From positions 1 through 64,000 of the forward strand of contig JABDJO010000065.1 of NCBI GenBank assembly GCA_013002465.1: a DNA stretch of 64,000 bases. The letters are read 5' to 3'. The notes beneath the pieces were generated by a model. It searched no databases, had not been told where the DNA came from, and worked only from the letters and a program-made list of their open reading frames with translations. The position numbers and the translations under genes were made by a program. This DNA is from Silicimonas sp. (GTDB lineage: Bacteria; Pseudomonadota; Alphaproteobacteria; Rhodobacterales; Rhodobacteraceae). Shown here piece by piece: positions 16,844-24,635 of this stretch (position 1 is its first letter; each line of letters opens with the position of its first letter).

Positions 16844-17676
16844 GCGATCCGATGGACCGTATTGCGGCTGCCCTTGAACGGATGGCGCCAGCCCCCTTAA
16901 AGGCGCCCGATTTCAAGGTGGCGGATGCCTTTGTCTGGCACGTCTCTCCGGACCGGCTGGAACCCGTGGACCAGGTGAACCGGGTCGAGATCGACCTGTT
17001 GATCGCGATCGACCGGGCGCGCGACATCCTTTTGGACAATACACGCCAGTTTGCCCGGGGGCTTTCGGCCAACAACGCGCTTCTTTGGGGATCGCGCGGC
17101 ATGGGAAAATCCAGTCTCGTAAAGGCCGCGCATGCAGCGATTCTGGCCGAGGGGCTGCCTTTGAAGATCGTTGAAATCCAGCGCGAGGATCTGCCCTCGG
17201 TCGGACGTCTTCTGACGCATCTGAGGGGGGCCAAGGAACGGTTCCTTCTGTTCTGCGACGACCTTTCGTTCAGCCATGACGACCAGCACTATAAGTCCCT
17301 GAAAGCGGTTCTGGACGGCGGCATCGAGGGGCGACCCGAGAACGTCATCTTCTATGCCACATCGAACCGCCGTCACCTGATGCCGCGCGACATGATCGAG
17401 AACGAACGATCCACGGCGATCAGCCCCTCGGAAGCAGTCGAGGAAAAAGTGTCGCTGTCGGATCGGTTCGGGCTTTGGCTGGGTTTTCATCCCTGTAGTC
17501 AGGACGAGTATCTTGCGATGATCCGCGGCTATTGCGATGCCCATGGGGTCAGGATCGACGACGACAGGCTGCGGGCCGAGGCGATCGAGTGGCAGGCCAC
17601 ACGCGGGGCACGGTCAGGACGGGTGGCCTGGCAATATTTCACCGATTTGGCCGGTCGAGAGGGTGTGACGCTATGA
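16840..17676 (+). CDS. ATP-binding protein, DUF815 family
   Basis: A 278-residue P-loop ATPase of the DUF815 family. The Walker A motif WGSRGMGKSS lies near residue 85 and the Walker B-like segment LLFCDDLSF near 142, followed by YATSNRRHLMPRDM (sensor region). The length is normal. Its role is not established; it starts inside the tatC stop codon and its own stop overlaps the cytochrome c' start (ATGA), so the genes form one translational chain from tatB. A link to export or cofactor insertion is only inference. Confidence 0.85.
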   Translation: MSDPMDRIAAALERMAPAPLKAPDFKVADAFVWHVSPDRLEPVDQVNRVEIDLLIAIDRARDILLDNTRQFARGLSANNALLWGSRGMGKSSLVKAAHAAILAEGLPLKIVEIQREDLPSVGRLLTHLRGAKERFLLFCDDLSFSHDDQHYKSLKAVLDGGIEGRPENVIFYATSNRRHLMPRDMIENERSTAISPSEAVEEKVSLSDRFGLWLGFHPCSQDEYLAMIRGYCDAHGVRIDDDRLRAEAIEWQATRGARSGRVAWQYFTDLAGREGVTL

Positions 17677-18112
17677 GAATGATTGCCGCGGCGGTCCTGG
17701 CGTTTGCCGTTTCAGGTGCCGCACTGGCCCACGAGGGCGTAAAAAAAAACCGGCCGTGAAAGCGCGCATGCATGTCATGGGGCAGATCGGGGCCGCGACC
17801 GAGGTTTTGGGCAAGATGGCCAAGGGCGAAACGCCGTTTGACGCCAATGTGGCACAGGCCTCGGCGGCCGAGATCGCAAGGTTGTCAGGCGAGATCGACG
17901 CGCTGTTCACGGCCGAGGAGACCGATCCGAAATCCGAAGCTTTGCCGAAGATATGGGTCAGTTTCAGCGATTTTTCGGCGAAATCCAAATCGTTGCAGGA
18001 GGCAGCCACCGAGGCGGCGAACGGAGTGTCGTCGCCCGATGATCTTCCATCCGCTCTGCAAGGGATCGGAGCGGCTTGTCAGTCGTGTCACAAGGTTTAT
18101 CGCAAACCCTGA
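17673..18112 (+). pseudogene. Cytochrome c' family gene split by a frameshift at a nine-A tract
   Basis: The first frame from ATG 17673 encodes a signal peptide, MRMIAAAVLAFAVSGAALAHEG then VKKNRP, and stops at 17759. The rest of the protein continues in another frame from 17756: VKARMHVMGQIGAATEVLG through CQSCHKVYRKP, the C-terminal haem c site of class II cytochromes. The break falls exactly at A9 (17741-17749). One extra A, or two fewer, would restore a protein of about 146 residues with the usual HEGVK-x-PAVKARM join. Possible causes are a sequencing error, a real mutation, or slippage that lets some product be made. It should act in the periplasm as an electron carrier. Confidence 0.82.
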
Positions 18113-18571
18113 CTATTTTCGGAAGCTGTCAAGGCTGACGACTTCGCCGTCGCCGTCCGGCTTGTCGGCGTCGTCGTCAAGATCCTCGACCGGGGTGGGT
18201 GCGGGCGAATCTTCGTCTTCCTGGGTCTCGAACCGCAGGCCGAACTCGACCGATGGATCGACAAAGGTGCGGATCGAATCGTAAGGGACATAAAGCGGTT
18301 CCGGCTGATCGCCGAAGTTCAGCGTGACCGAGAACCCGTCGTCGGTGACATCCAGGTTGTCGAACCAGTGCTGCATGACGATGGTCATTTCTTCGGGATA
18401 ACGATCCGACAGCCAGTCCGCGATCTCGACATCCGGGTGCAAGGTGTCGAAGGTGATGAAGAAATGGTGCTGTCCAGGCAGACCATTTTCGGCAATGTCA
18501 CTCAGAACCTCCTGAATGAGCCCCCGCATCGCGCGGTGCATGAGCGTGCCATAGTCGATCGTGCGGGTCAT
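18113..18571 (-). CDS. sspB: SspB-type ClpXP adaptor
   Basis: A 152-residue protein of the alphaproteobacterial SspB family, a dimeric adaptor that delivers ssrA-tagged and other substrates to ClpXP. The conserved core reads HHFFITFDTLHPDVEIADWL, then YPEEMTIVMQHWFDNL, with an acidic linker and a C-terminal ClpX-binding tail EVVSLDSFRK. The start MTRTIDYGTLMHRAM is chosen; the frame to 18703 adds 44 residues unlike the family. The tmRNA gene that makes its tagged substrates is about 0.9 kb away. It converges with the cytochrome gene. Confidence 0.88.
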   Translation of the reverse strand: MTRTIDYGTLMHRAMRGLIQEVLSDIAENGLPGQHHFFITFDTLHPDVEIADWLSDRYPEEMTIVMQHWFDNLDVTDDGFSVTLNFGDQPEPLYVPYDSIRTFVDPSVEFGLRFETQEDEDSPAPTPVEDLDDDADKPDGDGEVVSLDSFRK

Positions 18572-18699
18572 CCCATCTCCCATGTGGACAGGGTCAGAAT
18601 ACGAGATTCGGGGTCGATGAAAAGGCGACTTTTGTGGATAATCAGTTAACGGGCTGAGATGAGCATGTTTTGCGGGCAGGCGGGCAGTCCGATACAAGA

Positions 18700-19371
18700 T
18701 CACTCCAGTCGTGACACGCTGGGAGCCAGTTCACGCAACAGCTTGCGTTTCATGGCGCGGGCGTAATCCGCATAGCTGTCGGTGATTTCGACGAATGCGA
18801 AGGGGCCGCGAATGACTTGCGTGCGAAAATAGGCCACGGGATCGGGACGCGCCCCGGCCACGACCAGCCCGTTCACCGTGATACCCCGGGATCCGACGGC
18901 CATCGAAATCGGCAAGACCTCGGGCCCCGCGTTTGAAATGCCGTCGCCGGATATGTCGATGACCTTGCGCCGACAGGTGACGCCGGGTTGCTGAAACATG
19001 TACTCGGCATGAAGAAGCGCTTCGGAAACCGAAGTGTCGGCCATCCAGAACCCCCGGTCGATGGTGATCAGGTTTTCAACGAAACCGACCACGCTTTCCC
19101 GGTCGCTCAGAAAGCTCCACCCGATGGTCTGGCGTTGCTGGCCGCTGCCGCCCCATTGGGTAACGGTGACCATCAAACCCCCTGGCATCCAGCCGATCAG
19201 GTCAATTACCTCGTCGTCCAGAAAGGCATCGCCAATGCCGTTGCGCATCAGTCGATATTCGAACTTGTCCACCGACCGCGAAACATCCAGCGCGATGACC
19301 AGGGCCATTTCGCACGCCAGAAGGCGCACCGGCAAAAAGCAGAGCAATATGGCAAGGCAGATCGGTTTCAC
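18700..19371 (-). CDS. Secreted DUF1194 protein with VWA-like domain
   Basis: A 223-residue exported protein: signal peptide MKPICLAILLCFLPVRLLA, then CEMALVIALDVSRSVD, which carries the DxSxS metal-site motif of von Willebrand A domains. Later segments (VIDISGDGISNAGPE and GITVNGLVV) fit the fold. This matches DUF1194, whose function is unknown. The Cys after the signal cleavage region could be a mature N-terminus. It lies upstream of sspB on the same strand, with a gap covering sspB's leader. Confidence 0.8.
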   Translation of the reverse strand: MKPICLAILLCFLPVRLLACEMALVIALDVSRSVDKFEYRLMRNGIGDAFLDDEVIDLIGWMPGGLMVTVTQWGGSGQQRQTIGWSFLSDRESVVGFVENLITIDRGFWMADTSVSEALLHAEYMFQQPGVTCRRKVIDISGDGISNAGPEVLPISMAVGSRGITVNGLVVAGARPDPVAYFRTQVIRGPFAFVEITDSYADYARAMKRKLLRELAPSVSRLE

Positions 19372-19449
19372 GACCGAAAGCTTAGGATATTGGCGGAGTT
19401 TGGCAAATCACAGATAAGAGGGAGTAGGATGCAAGCTTTTGTTGCCAGG

Positions 19450-19790
19450 TGCCTGTTTGTCTGGTGGAAGGTGCCGGATTCTGTTGCCAGGCTCCGGCGG
19501 GCCCCGCCTTACGCGGCTAGGCGCAAGGGCTTAAAGTTCGATCTTGCGCACTGCTTAAGCAGCGAGCGCGACCGGAGCACGGTTGTTATTGGCAACTGTA
19601 CTTTACGGACCGATAACGGTGGTACCTCACCGAGACAAAGCAAACCCCTTTAGACGTCCGTCGATCCTATTTCGGCCCCCTGATCCCCCAATAAGGGATA
19701 TTTGGTGGAGCCGCCGGGTACCGCCCCCGGGTCCGATCCGCTTATTACGAGCGCGTTTATGTCCATAGTTCCCTTTGGAGGAACTCTGTG
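19450..19790 (-). ncRNA. ssrA: Circularly permuted tmRNA (two-piece), tag ANNNRAPVALAA
   Basis: Rescues stalled ribosomes. On the minus strand the acceptor piece comes first: a T-arm with CCGGG/CCCGG around a seven-base loop, then CGGCTCCACCA ending at 19703. After an intervening segment, the coding piece begins GGGGCCGAAATAGGATCGAC near 19679, matching the 5' end of standard tmRNA; GGGGCCG pairs with CGGCTCC to close the acceptor stem. The tag reading frame at 19593-19555 encodes ANNNRAPVALAA then TAA. Outer ends are approximate. The rest of 19372-19913 holds only hairpins near acuI. Confidence 0.92.
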
Positions 19791-19847
19791 AATATAAGGG
19801 CGCCAAGTGGATTTGGGAAGGGTTTCGGCGACTTTGTCGCCGATCCG

Positions 19848-19870
19848 GCGGGGGGACGCTGTCCCCCCGC
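19848..19870. repeat. GC-rich perfect hairpin between ssrA and acuI
   Basis: Arms GCGGGGGGAC (19848-19857) and GTCCCCCCGC (19861-19870) with a three-base loop are followed by AACCCCCCTGGAGTATTTTT. The pattern of a G-run hairpin, a C-run and GGAGTATTTTT resembles a short intergenic repeat common in Roseobacter-group genomes; a degenerate copy may lie at 45611-45651. A smaller hairpin, CGGCGAC-TTT-GTCGCCG, is at 19826-19842. It lies only 44 bases before acuI, so it could also act as a transcription barrier. Confidence 0.55.
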
Positions 19871-19913
19871 AACCCCCCTGGAGTATTTTTGACAGGAAGA
19901 AGGAGCGAGGCAG

Positions 19914-20900
19914 ATGCGGGCATTGGTTGTCGAAAAGGACGAAGACGGCAAAGCCACCGCTGCGGTGCAAGAGATCGACGAAGATCGACTGCCCGACGGC
20001 GACGTTACGGTTGCGGTCGAGTATTCGACAGTGAACTACAAGGATGGTCTGTGCATCGGCCCGGGCGGCGGCCTTGTGCGAAATTATCCCCATATCCCGG
20101 GCATTGATTTTGCCGGCACCGTCGAAGCTTCGGATGATGCGCGTTATGCGCCGGGCGACAAGGTCGTGCTGACCGGCTGGCGCGTGGGCGAGGCTCATTG
20201 GGGTGGATATGCCGAAAAAGCCTGTGTGAAGGCCGATTGGCTGGTCCCATTGCCCGAGGGTCTGGATACCCGCGCCGCCATGGCCGTGGGGACGGCCGGG
20301 TTCACGGCGATGCTGGCTGTGATGGCGCTTGAGGATCACGGGCTGGCCCCCGAAAAAGGCGAGGTTCTGGTGACAGGTGCGGCTGGCGGCGTTGGCTCGG
20401 TTGCCACCGCGATACTGGCCAATCTTGGATATGAAGTGGCCGGGGTAACCGGGCGGCCGGATACGGCTGAATATCTGAAAGGTCTTGGAGCGAGCCGGAT
20501 CGTGCCGCGCGAGGACCTGGCCGAGACGGTGAAGCGCCCCCTGGAAAGCGAATCCTGGGCAGGCTGTGTCGATGCGGTGGGTGGCGCGATGCTGGCGCGG
20601 GTGTTGGGTCAGATGAAGTATGGCGGTTCGGTCGCGGCGGTTGGACTGGCAGGCGGCGCCGGGCTTCCCGCGACGGTCGTGCCGTTCCTGTTGCGCGGTG
20701 TGAACCTTCTGGGCATCGACAGTGTGATGCAGCCCTATGACAACCGGCTGCGCGCCTGGCAGCGGGTGGCCAGTGATTTGCCCCCTGGTAAGCTTGAGGC
20801 GATGATACAGCCCGCGACACTGGACGATCTGCCGAGACTTGGGGCGGACATCCTGAAAGGTCAGGTCAAGGGCCGCGTCGTGGTCGATGTCAACGCGTGA
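19914..20900 (+). CDS. acuI: Acrylyl-CoA reductase (NADPH), AcuI/YhdH family
   Basis: A 328-residue zinc-free medium-chain dehydrogenase. It reduces toxic acryloyl-CoA to propionyl-CoA, notably during dimethylsulfoniopropionate breakdown in marine Rhodobacterales. Family marks are the N-terminal MRALVVEKDE, STVNYKDGLCI, IPGIDFAGTVE, GWRVGEAHWGGYAEKACVKA and the nucleotide-binding VTGAAGGVGSVA. The start follows AGGAGCGAGGCAG. It stands in front of the fab cluster, with 94 bases between. AcuI proper and general YhdH quinone-type reductases are hard to separate by eye. Confidence 0.85.
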   Translation: MRALVVEKDEDGKATAAVQEIDEDRLPDGDVTVAVEYSTVNYKDGLCIGPGGGLVRNYPHIPGIDFAGTVEASDDARYAPGDKVVLTGWRVGEAHWGGYAEKACVKADWLVPLPEGLDTRAAMAVGTAGFTAMLAVMALEDHGLAPEKGEVLVTGAAGGVGSVATAILANLGYEVAGVTGRPDTAEYLKGLGASRIVPREDLAETVKRPLESESWAGCVDAVGGAMLARVLGQMKYGGSVAAVGLAGGAGLPATVVPFLLRGVNLLGIDSVMQPYDNRLRAWQRVASDLPPGKLEAMIQPATLDDLPRLGADILKGQVKGRVVVDVNA

Positions 20901-20994
20901 CTGAGCATCGCTTGAGCGATTGGGGCTTTGAATTTTCCGATACAAGGGTTCGCTGAAACCCGCTAGACAAAGTAAAAAGGCAAGGAGAGGCAGC

Positions 20995-21930
20995 ATGAGC
21001 CTGGCATTCGTATTTCCCGGGCAGGGCGCGCAGACCATTGGTATGGGGCGTGATCTGGCCGAGGCTTATCCAGCAGCGAAGGCGGTTTTTGACGAGGTGA
21101 ACGAGGCTCTGGGCGAGGATTTGTCAGGGCTGATCTGGGAGGGGGACGCCGAGACGCTGACCCTGACCGAGAACGCGCAACCGGCGTTGATGGCGACCTC
21201 GATGGCAGCGGTGCGCGCTCTTGCGGCCGAAGGGGTCGAGTTGACGGCAGCGGCTTATGTGGCGGGGCATTCGCTGGGCGAGTATTCGGCACTTTGCGCT
21301 GCGGGGTCCCTGGGGTTGGCCGATACGGCACGCCTGTTGCGCATAAGGGGGCGGGCCATGCAGACGGCCGTTCCGGTGGGCGAAGGCGCGATGGCGGCGA
21401 TCCTGGGGCTGGATTTTCCGACGGTTGCCAAGCTTGCTCAGGATGCCACCGAGGGCGAAGTGTGCCAGGTCGCCAACGAAAACGACCCGATGCAGAACGT
21501 GGTGTCGGGCAACAAGGCCGCGGTCGAACGCGCCGTGGAGTTGGCCAAGGAGCGAGGCGCCAGACGGGCGCTGATGCTGCCGGTGTCGGCACCGTTTCAT
21601 TGTGCCTTGATGACCCCTGCCGCAGCCGAAATGGCGCAGGCCCTGGACGGTGTGGAAATAAAGGCGCCAGAGGTTCCCGTTGTGGCCAATGTTCTGGCCG
21701 CGGGCGTCACGAATCCGACGGTGATCCGTTCGTTGCTGGTCGATCAGGTTTCGGGACGGGTGCGCTGGCGAACGTCGGTCGAGTGGATGGTCGAACGGGG
21801 TGTAACGCGATTCTGGGAGCTTGGGGCCGGAAAAGCCCTCTCGGGCATGATCCGGCGGATTGCGAAAGAAGCCGAGACTCGGGCTGTGGGAACGGCGGGC
21901 GAAGCTGCAGAAGCGGCAGGTAGTCTGTAG
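20995..21930 (+). CDS. fabD: Malonyl-CoA:ACP transacylase
   Basis: Loads malonyl groups onto acyl carrier protein for fatty acid synthesis. The 311-residue protein opens MSLAFVFPGQGAQTIGMGRD; the active-site elbow GHSLGEYSAL has the catalytic Ser near 93, and the catalytic His lies in SAPFHCALM. The start follows AAGGAGAGGCAGC. It begins the fabD-fabG-acpP-fabF-mltG run, a widespread arrangement. There is no damage. Confidence 0.95.
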   Translation: MSLAFVFPGQGAQTIGMGRDLAEAYPAAKAVFDEVNEALGEDLSGLIWEGDAETLTLTENAQPALMATSMAAVRALAAEGVELTAAAYVAGHSLGEYSALCAAGSLGLADTARLLRIRGRAMQTAVPVGEGAMAAILGLDFPTVAKLAQDATEGEVCQVANENDPMQNVVSGNKAAVERAVELAKERGARRALMLPVSAPFHCALMTPAAAEMAQALDGVEIKAPEVPVVANVLAAGVTNPTVIRSLLVDQVSGRVRWRTSVEWMVERGVTRFWELGAGKALSGMIRRIAKEAETRAVGTAGEAAEAAGSL

Positions 21931-22009
21931 CCGAAATTGGGCAAAGCCTCCCGGTGGCCTTGTGGCAAGTTCCACCAGAGACAGGTAGAAATCAGAAGAA
22001 GGACAGGCG

Positions 22010-22747
22010 ATGTTTGATCTGACAGACAAAACGGCTTTGATAACAGGCGCTTCGGGCGGCATCGGGGCGGCGATTGCGCGTGCTTTGCATGATGCCGGGG
22101 CCGTTGTCGGCCTGTCGGGTACGCGGGTCGACCCTTTGGAGGCCCTGGCGGGGGACCTTGGCGCGCGGGCCCATGTTCTGCCCTGCAATCTTTCCGACAA
22201 TGCCGCTGTGGCCGGCTTGGTGAAAGAGGCCAGTGAGGCCATGGGGTCGGTCGATATTCTGGTCAACAATGCCGGGATAACGCGGGACAACCTTTTCATG
22301 CGCATGTCGGAAGACGAGTGGGATCAGGTTCTGCAGGTAAACCTTAGAAGTGCAATGGTTTTATCCAAAGGCGTGATCCGGGGGATGATGAAGGCCCGTT
22401 GGGGGCGGATCGTGAATATCTCGTCGATCGTGGGGGCAACGGGCAATCCCGGCCAGGCAAACTATGCGGCTTCGAAGGCCGGGTTGGTGGGAATGTCCAA
22501 AAGCCTTGCCTATGAGGTCGCGAGCCGGGGAATAACTGTGAATTGCGTGGCGCCCGGATTTATCACGACGGCCATGACCGACAAGCTGAGCGACGATCAA
22601 AAAGCGGGTATTCTGGCCCAGGTGCCTGCGGGGCGGATGGGAGAGGCCGATGAGATCGGTGCCGCCGTACGGTATCTGGCAAGCCCGGAAGCGGGCTATG
22701 TGACCGGAACCACGTTGCATATCAATGGCGGAATGGCCATGCTGTGA
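22010..22747 (+). CDS. fabG: 3-oxoacyl-ACP reductase
   Basis: NADPH-dependent reductase of fatty acid elongation, 245 residues. The cofactor loop GASGGIG is at 13-19, NNAG near 86, and the catalytic NISS...NYAASKAG block has Tyr151 and Lys155. The C-terminus YVTGTTLHINGGMAML is canonical. The start follows AGAAGAAGGACAGGCG. A strong terminator-like hairpin follows the gene at 22812, so acpP may also have its own promoter. Confidence 0.95.
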   Translation: MFDLTDKTALITGASGGIGAAIARALHDAGAVVGLSGTRVDPLEALAGDLGARAHVLPCNLSDNAAVAGLVKEASEAMGSVDILVNNAGITRDNLFMRMSEDEWDQVLQVNLRSAMVLSKGVIRGMMKARWGRIVNISSIVGATGNPGQANYAASKAGLVGMSKSLAYEVASRGITVNCVAPGFITTAMTDKLSDDQKAGILAQVPAGRMGEADEIGAAVRYLASPEAGYVTGTTLHINGGMAML

Positions 22748-22811
22748 TCGGGCAGGCGGTGCATCATATCATTTGCTTTTCGAAATCAGACGGTATATGC
22801 GGCGCCCATCC

Positions 22812-22844
22812 CAGCCGGGGTCCTGAAATGGCCCGGCTGTTTTT
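22812..22844 (+). terminator. Intrinsic terminator between fabG and acpP
   Basis: CAGCCGGG (22812-22819) and CCCGGCTG (22832-22839) form a perfect 8-bp stem followed by TTTTT. The position implies that fabDG transcripts are at least partly ended here, which helps set acpP at a different level from its neighbours. Confidence 0.75.
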
Positions 22845-22911
22845 CGTCCCGCGAAAGGGGCGGATCAAGAAGAGCCGGGACTTTGACCCGAGGAAAACGT
22901 GAGGACTTACT

Positions 22912-23145
22912 ATGAGCGACATCGAAGAGCGCACGCGCAAAATCGTCGTCGAGCATCTGGGCGTTGAAGAGAACAAAGTGGCTGAAAACGCCTCGTTCAT
23001 CGACGATCTTGGTGCCGACAGCCTGGATACAGTTGAGCTTGTGATGGCTTTCGAGGAAGAATTCGGGATTGAGATTCCGGACGACGCTGCCGAAACGATC
23101 CAGACCTTCGGCGATGCCGTGAAGTTCATTAAGGATGCCGCTTAA
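22912..23145 (+). CDS. acpP: Acyl carrier protein
   Basis: A 77-residue acidic carrier of growing fatty acyl chains. The phosphopantetheine site is Ser37 in [11 protein letters not shown]. The sequence [20 protein letters not shown] with [11 protein letters not shown] is a textbook AcpP. It is flanked by terminator-like hairpins on both sides, consistent with separate, abundant expression. Confidence 0.97.
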   Translation: MSDIEERTRKIVVEHLGVEENKVAENASFIDDLGADSLDTVELVMAFEEEFGIEIPDDAAETIQTFGDAVKFIKDAA

Positions 23146-23173
23146 CACGCGGATACGGTGAGATTTTTTGATT

Positions 23174-23204
23174 CGGCTCCGACTGTGTTCGGGGCCGTTT
23201 TTCT
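23174..23204 (+). terminator. Intrinsic terminator after acpP
   Basis: CGGCTCCGA (23174-23182) pairs with TCGGGGCCG (23189-23197) with one wobble, followed by a T-rich tail to 23204. It ends the acpP transcript before fabF. Confidence 0.7.
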
Positions 23205-23372
23205 ATGTCTGGGGTATGATCGCGGCAGGGTCCGTTGAACCGACGTTCTGCGCGACGCCACTCGGGACGCCAATTGCGAAATCGTTGAGGCGGGAATGCG
23301 CCTTCGCCAGATTGCAGAGGGTGCGGGCGGCGTGTATGTCTTCAAAAAGTGCAAAGACAAAGGGGTTTGGGC

Positions 23373-24635
23373 ATGCGTCGGGTCGTGGTTACTGGACTGG
23401 GAATCGTTTCGCCTTTGGCATCAGGAATCGAACAGACCTGGAGTCGGCTTCTTGACGGCCAATCGGGTGCCGGGACGATCACGCGCTTTGATGCCAGCCA
23501 CCTGGCGACAACCTATGCTTGTGAAGTGCCACGGGGCGATGGGTCGGACGGTACGTTCAACCCTGATGATTGGCTGGCGCCGAAAGAGCAGCGCAAGGTG
23601 GATGAATTCATCACCTATGGCATCGCGGCGGCGGAACAGGCCGTTCAGGACGCAGGCTGGACACCAAGCGATACCGAAAGTCTTGAACGCACTGGCGTCA
23701 TGATCGGTTCGGGCATCGGCGGGTTGCAGTCAATTGCCGAAACCGCCGTTTTGCTGAAGGAGCGTGGGCCACGACGGGTGTCACCGTTCTTTATTCCGGG
23801 TGCTCTGATCAACCTTGTCTCGGGTCAGGTGTCCATCAGATATGGCTTCAAGGGGCCGAACCACGCGGTTGTGACGGCGTGCTCGACAGGGGCACATGCC
23901 ATTGGCGATGCGTCGCGGTTGATCATGCTTGGCGATGCCGATGTCATGATTGCCGGTGGCGCGGAAAGCCCGATCTGCGAGATCGGGATCGCCGGGTTCA
24001 ATGCCTGCAAGGCTTTGTCGACCAAGCGGGCCGATGAGCCCCAGAAGGCCAGCCGCCCTTATGATGCGGATCGGGACGGGTTCGTGATGGGCGAAGGCGC
24101 TGGCGTGGTGGTGTTGGAAGAATACGAGCACGCCAAGGCGCGGGGCGCCAAGATCTATGCCGAGATTCTGGGGTATGGCCTGTCGGGCGATGCCTATCAC
24201 ATCACCGCCCCCTCGGAAGACGGCGAAGGTGGTGAACGGGCCATGCGAAACGCCTTGAATTCGGCAGGACTTCAGGGGGCGGATGTGGATTACATCAATG
24301 CCCATGGTACGTCGACCATGGCGGATACGATTGAATTGGGCGCAGTCGAGCGTGTGATGGGCGATGCGGCCAAGGGGGCAACGATGAGTTCGACCAAATC
24401 CTCGGTCGGGCATTTGCTGGGGGCCGCAGGCGCGGTCGAAGCGATTTTTTGCATCCTTGCCTTGCGCGATCAGGCGGCGCCGCCGACGATCAACCTGGAC
24501 AATCCGGCGATTGAGCCCAAGCTGGATTTGGCTCCGAATGCCAAACGCGAGCGTGAGATTACCGTGGCCTTGTCGAACAGCTTTGGCTTTGGCGGCACCA
24601 ACGCGTCCTTGGTCATGGGACGGATTGATCGCTGA
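23373..24635 (+). CDS. fabF: 3-oxoacyl-ACP synthase II
   Basis: Condensing enzyme of fatty acid elongation, 420 residues. The start MRRVVVTGLGIVSPL at 23373 follows AAAGGGGTTTGGGC; the frame reaching 23349 adds non-family residues. The catalytic triad is visible: Cys near 170 in TACSTGAHAIG, His near 309 in NAHGTST, His near 344 in KSSVGHLLGAAG. The stop overlaps the mltG start by one base. Confidence 0.95.
   Translation: MRRVVVTGLGIVSPLASGIEQTWSRLLDGQSGAGTITRFDASHLATTYACEVPRGDGSDGTFNPDDWLAPKEQRKVDEFITYGIAAAEQAVQDAGWTPSDTESLERTGVMIGSGIGGLQSIAETAVLLKERGPRRVSPFFIPGALINLVSGQVSIRYGFKGPNHAVVTACSTGAHAIGDASRLIMLGDADVMIAGGAESPICEIGIAGFNACKALSTKRADEPQKASRPYDADRDGFVMGEGAGVVVLEEYEHAKARGAKIYAEILGYGLSGDAYHITAPSEDGEGGERAMRNALNSAGLQGADVDYINAHGTSTMADTIELGAVERVMGDAAKGATMSSTKSSVGHLLGAAGAVEAIFCILALRDQAAPPTINLDNPAIEPKLDLAPNAKREREITVALSNSFGFGGTNASLVMGRIDR

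Noticed and set aside
19650-21038. 462-codon minus-strand frame over acuI and ssrA
   Set aside because: It reads through the tmRNA acceptor piece and antisense to acuI; no protein signature.
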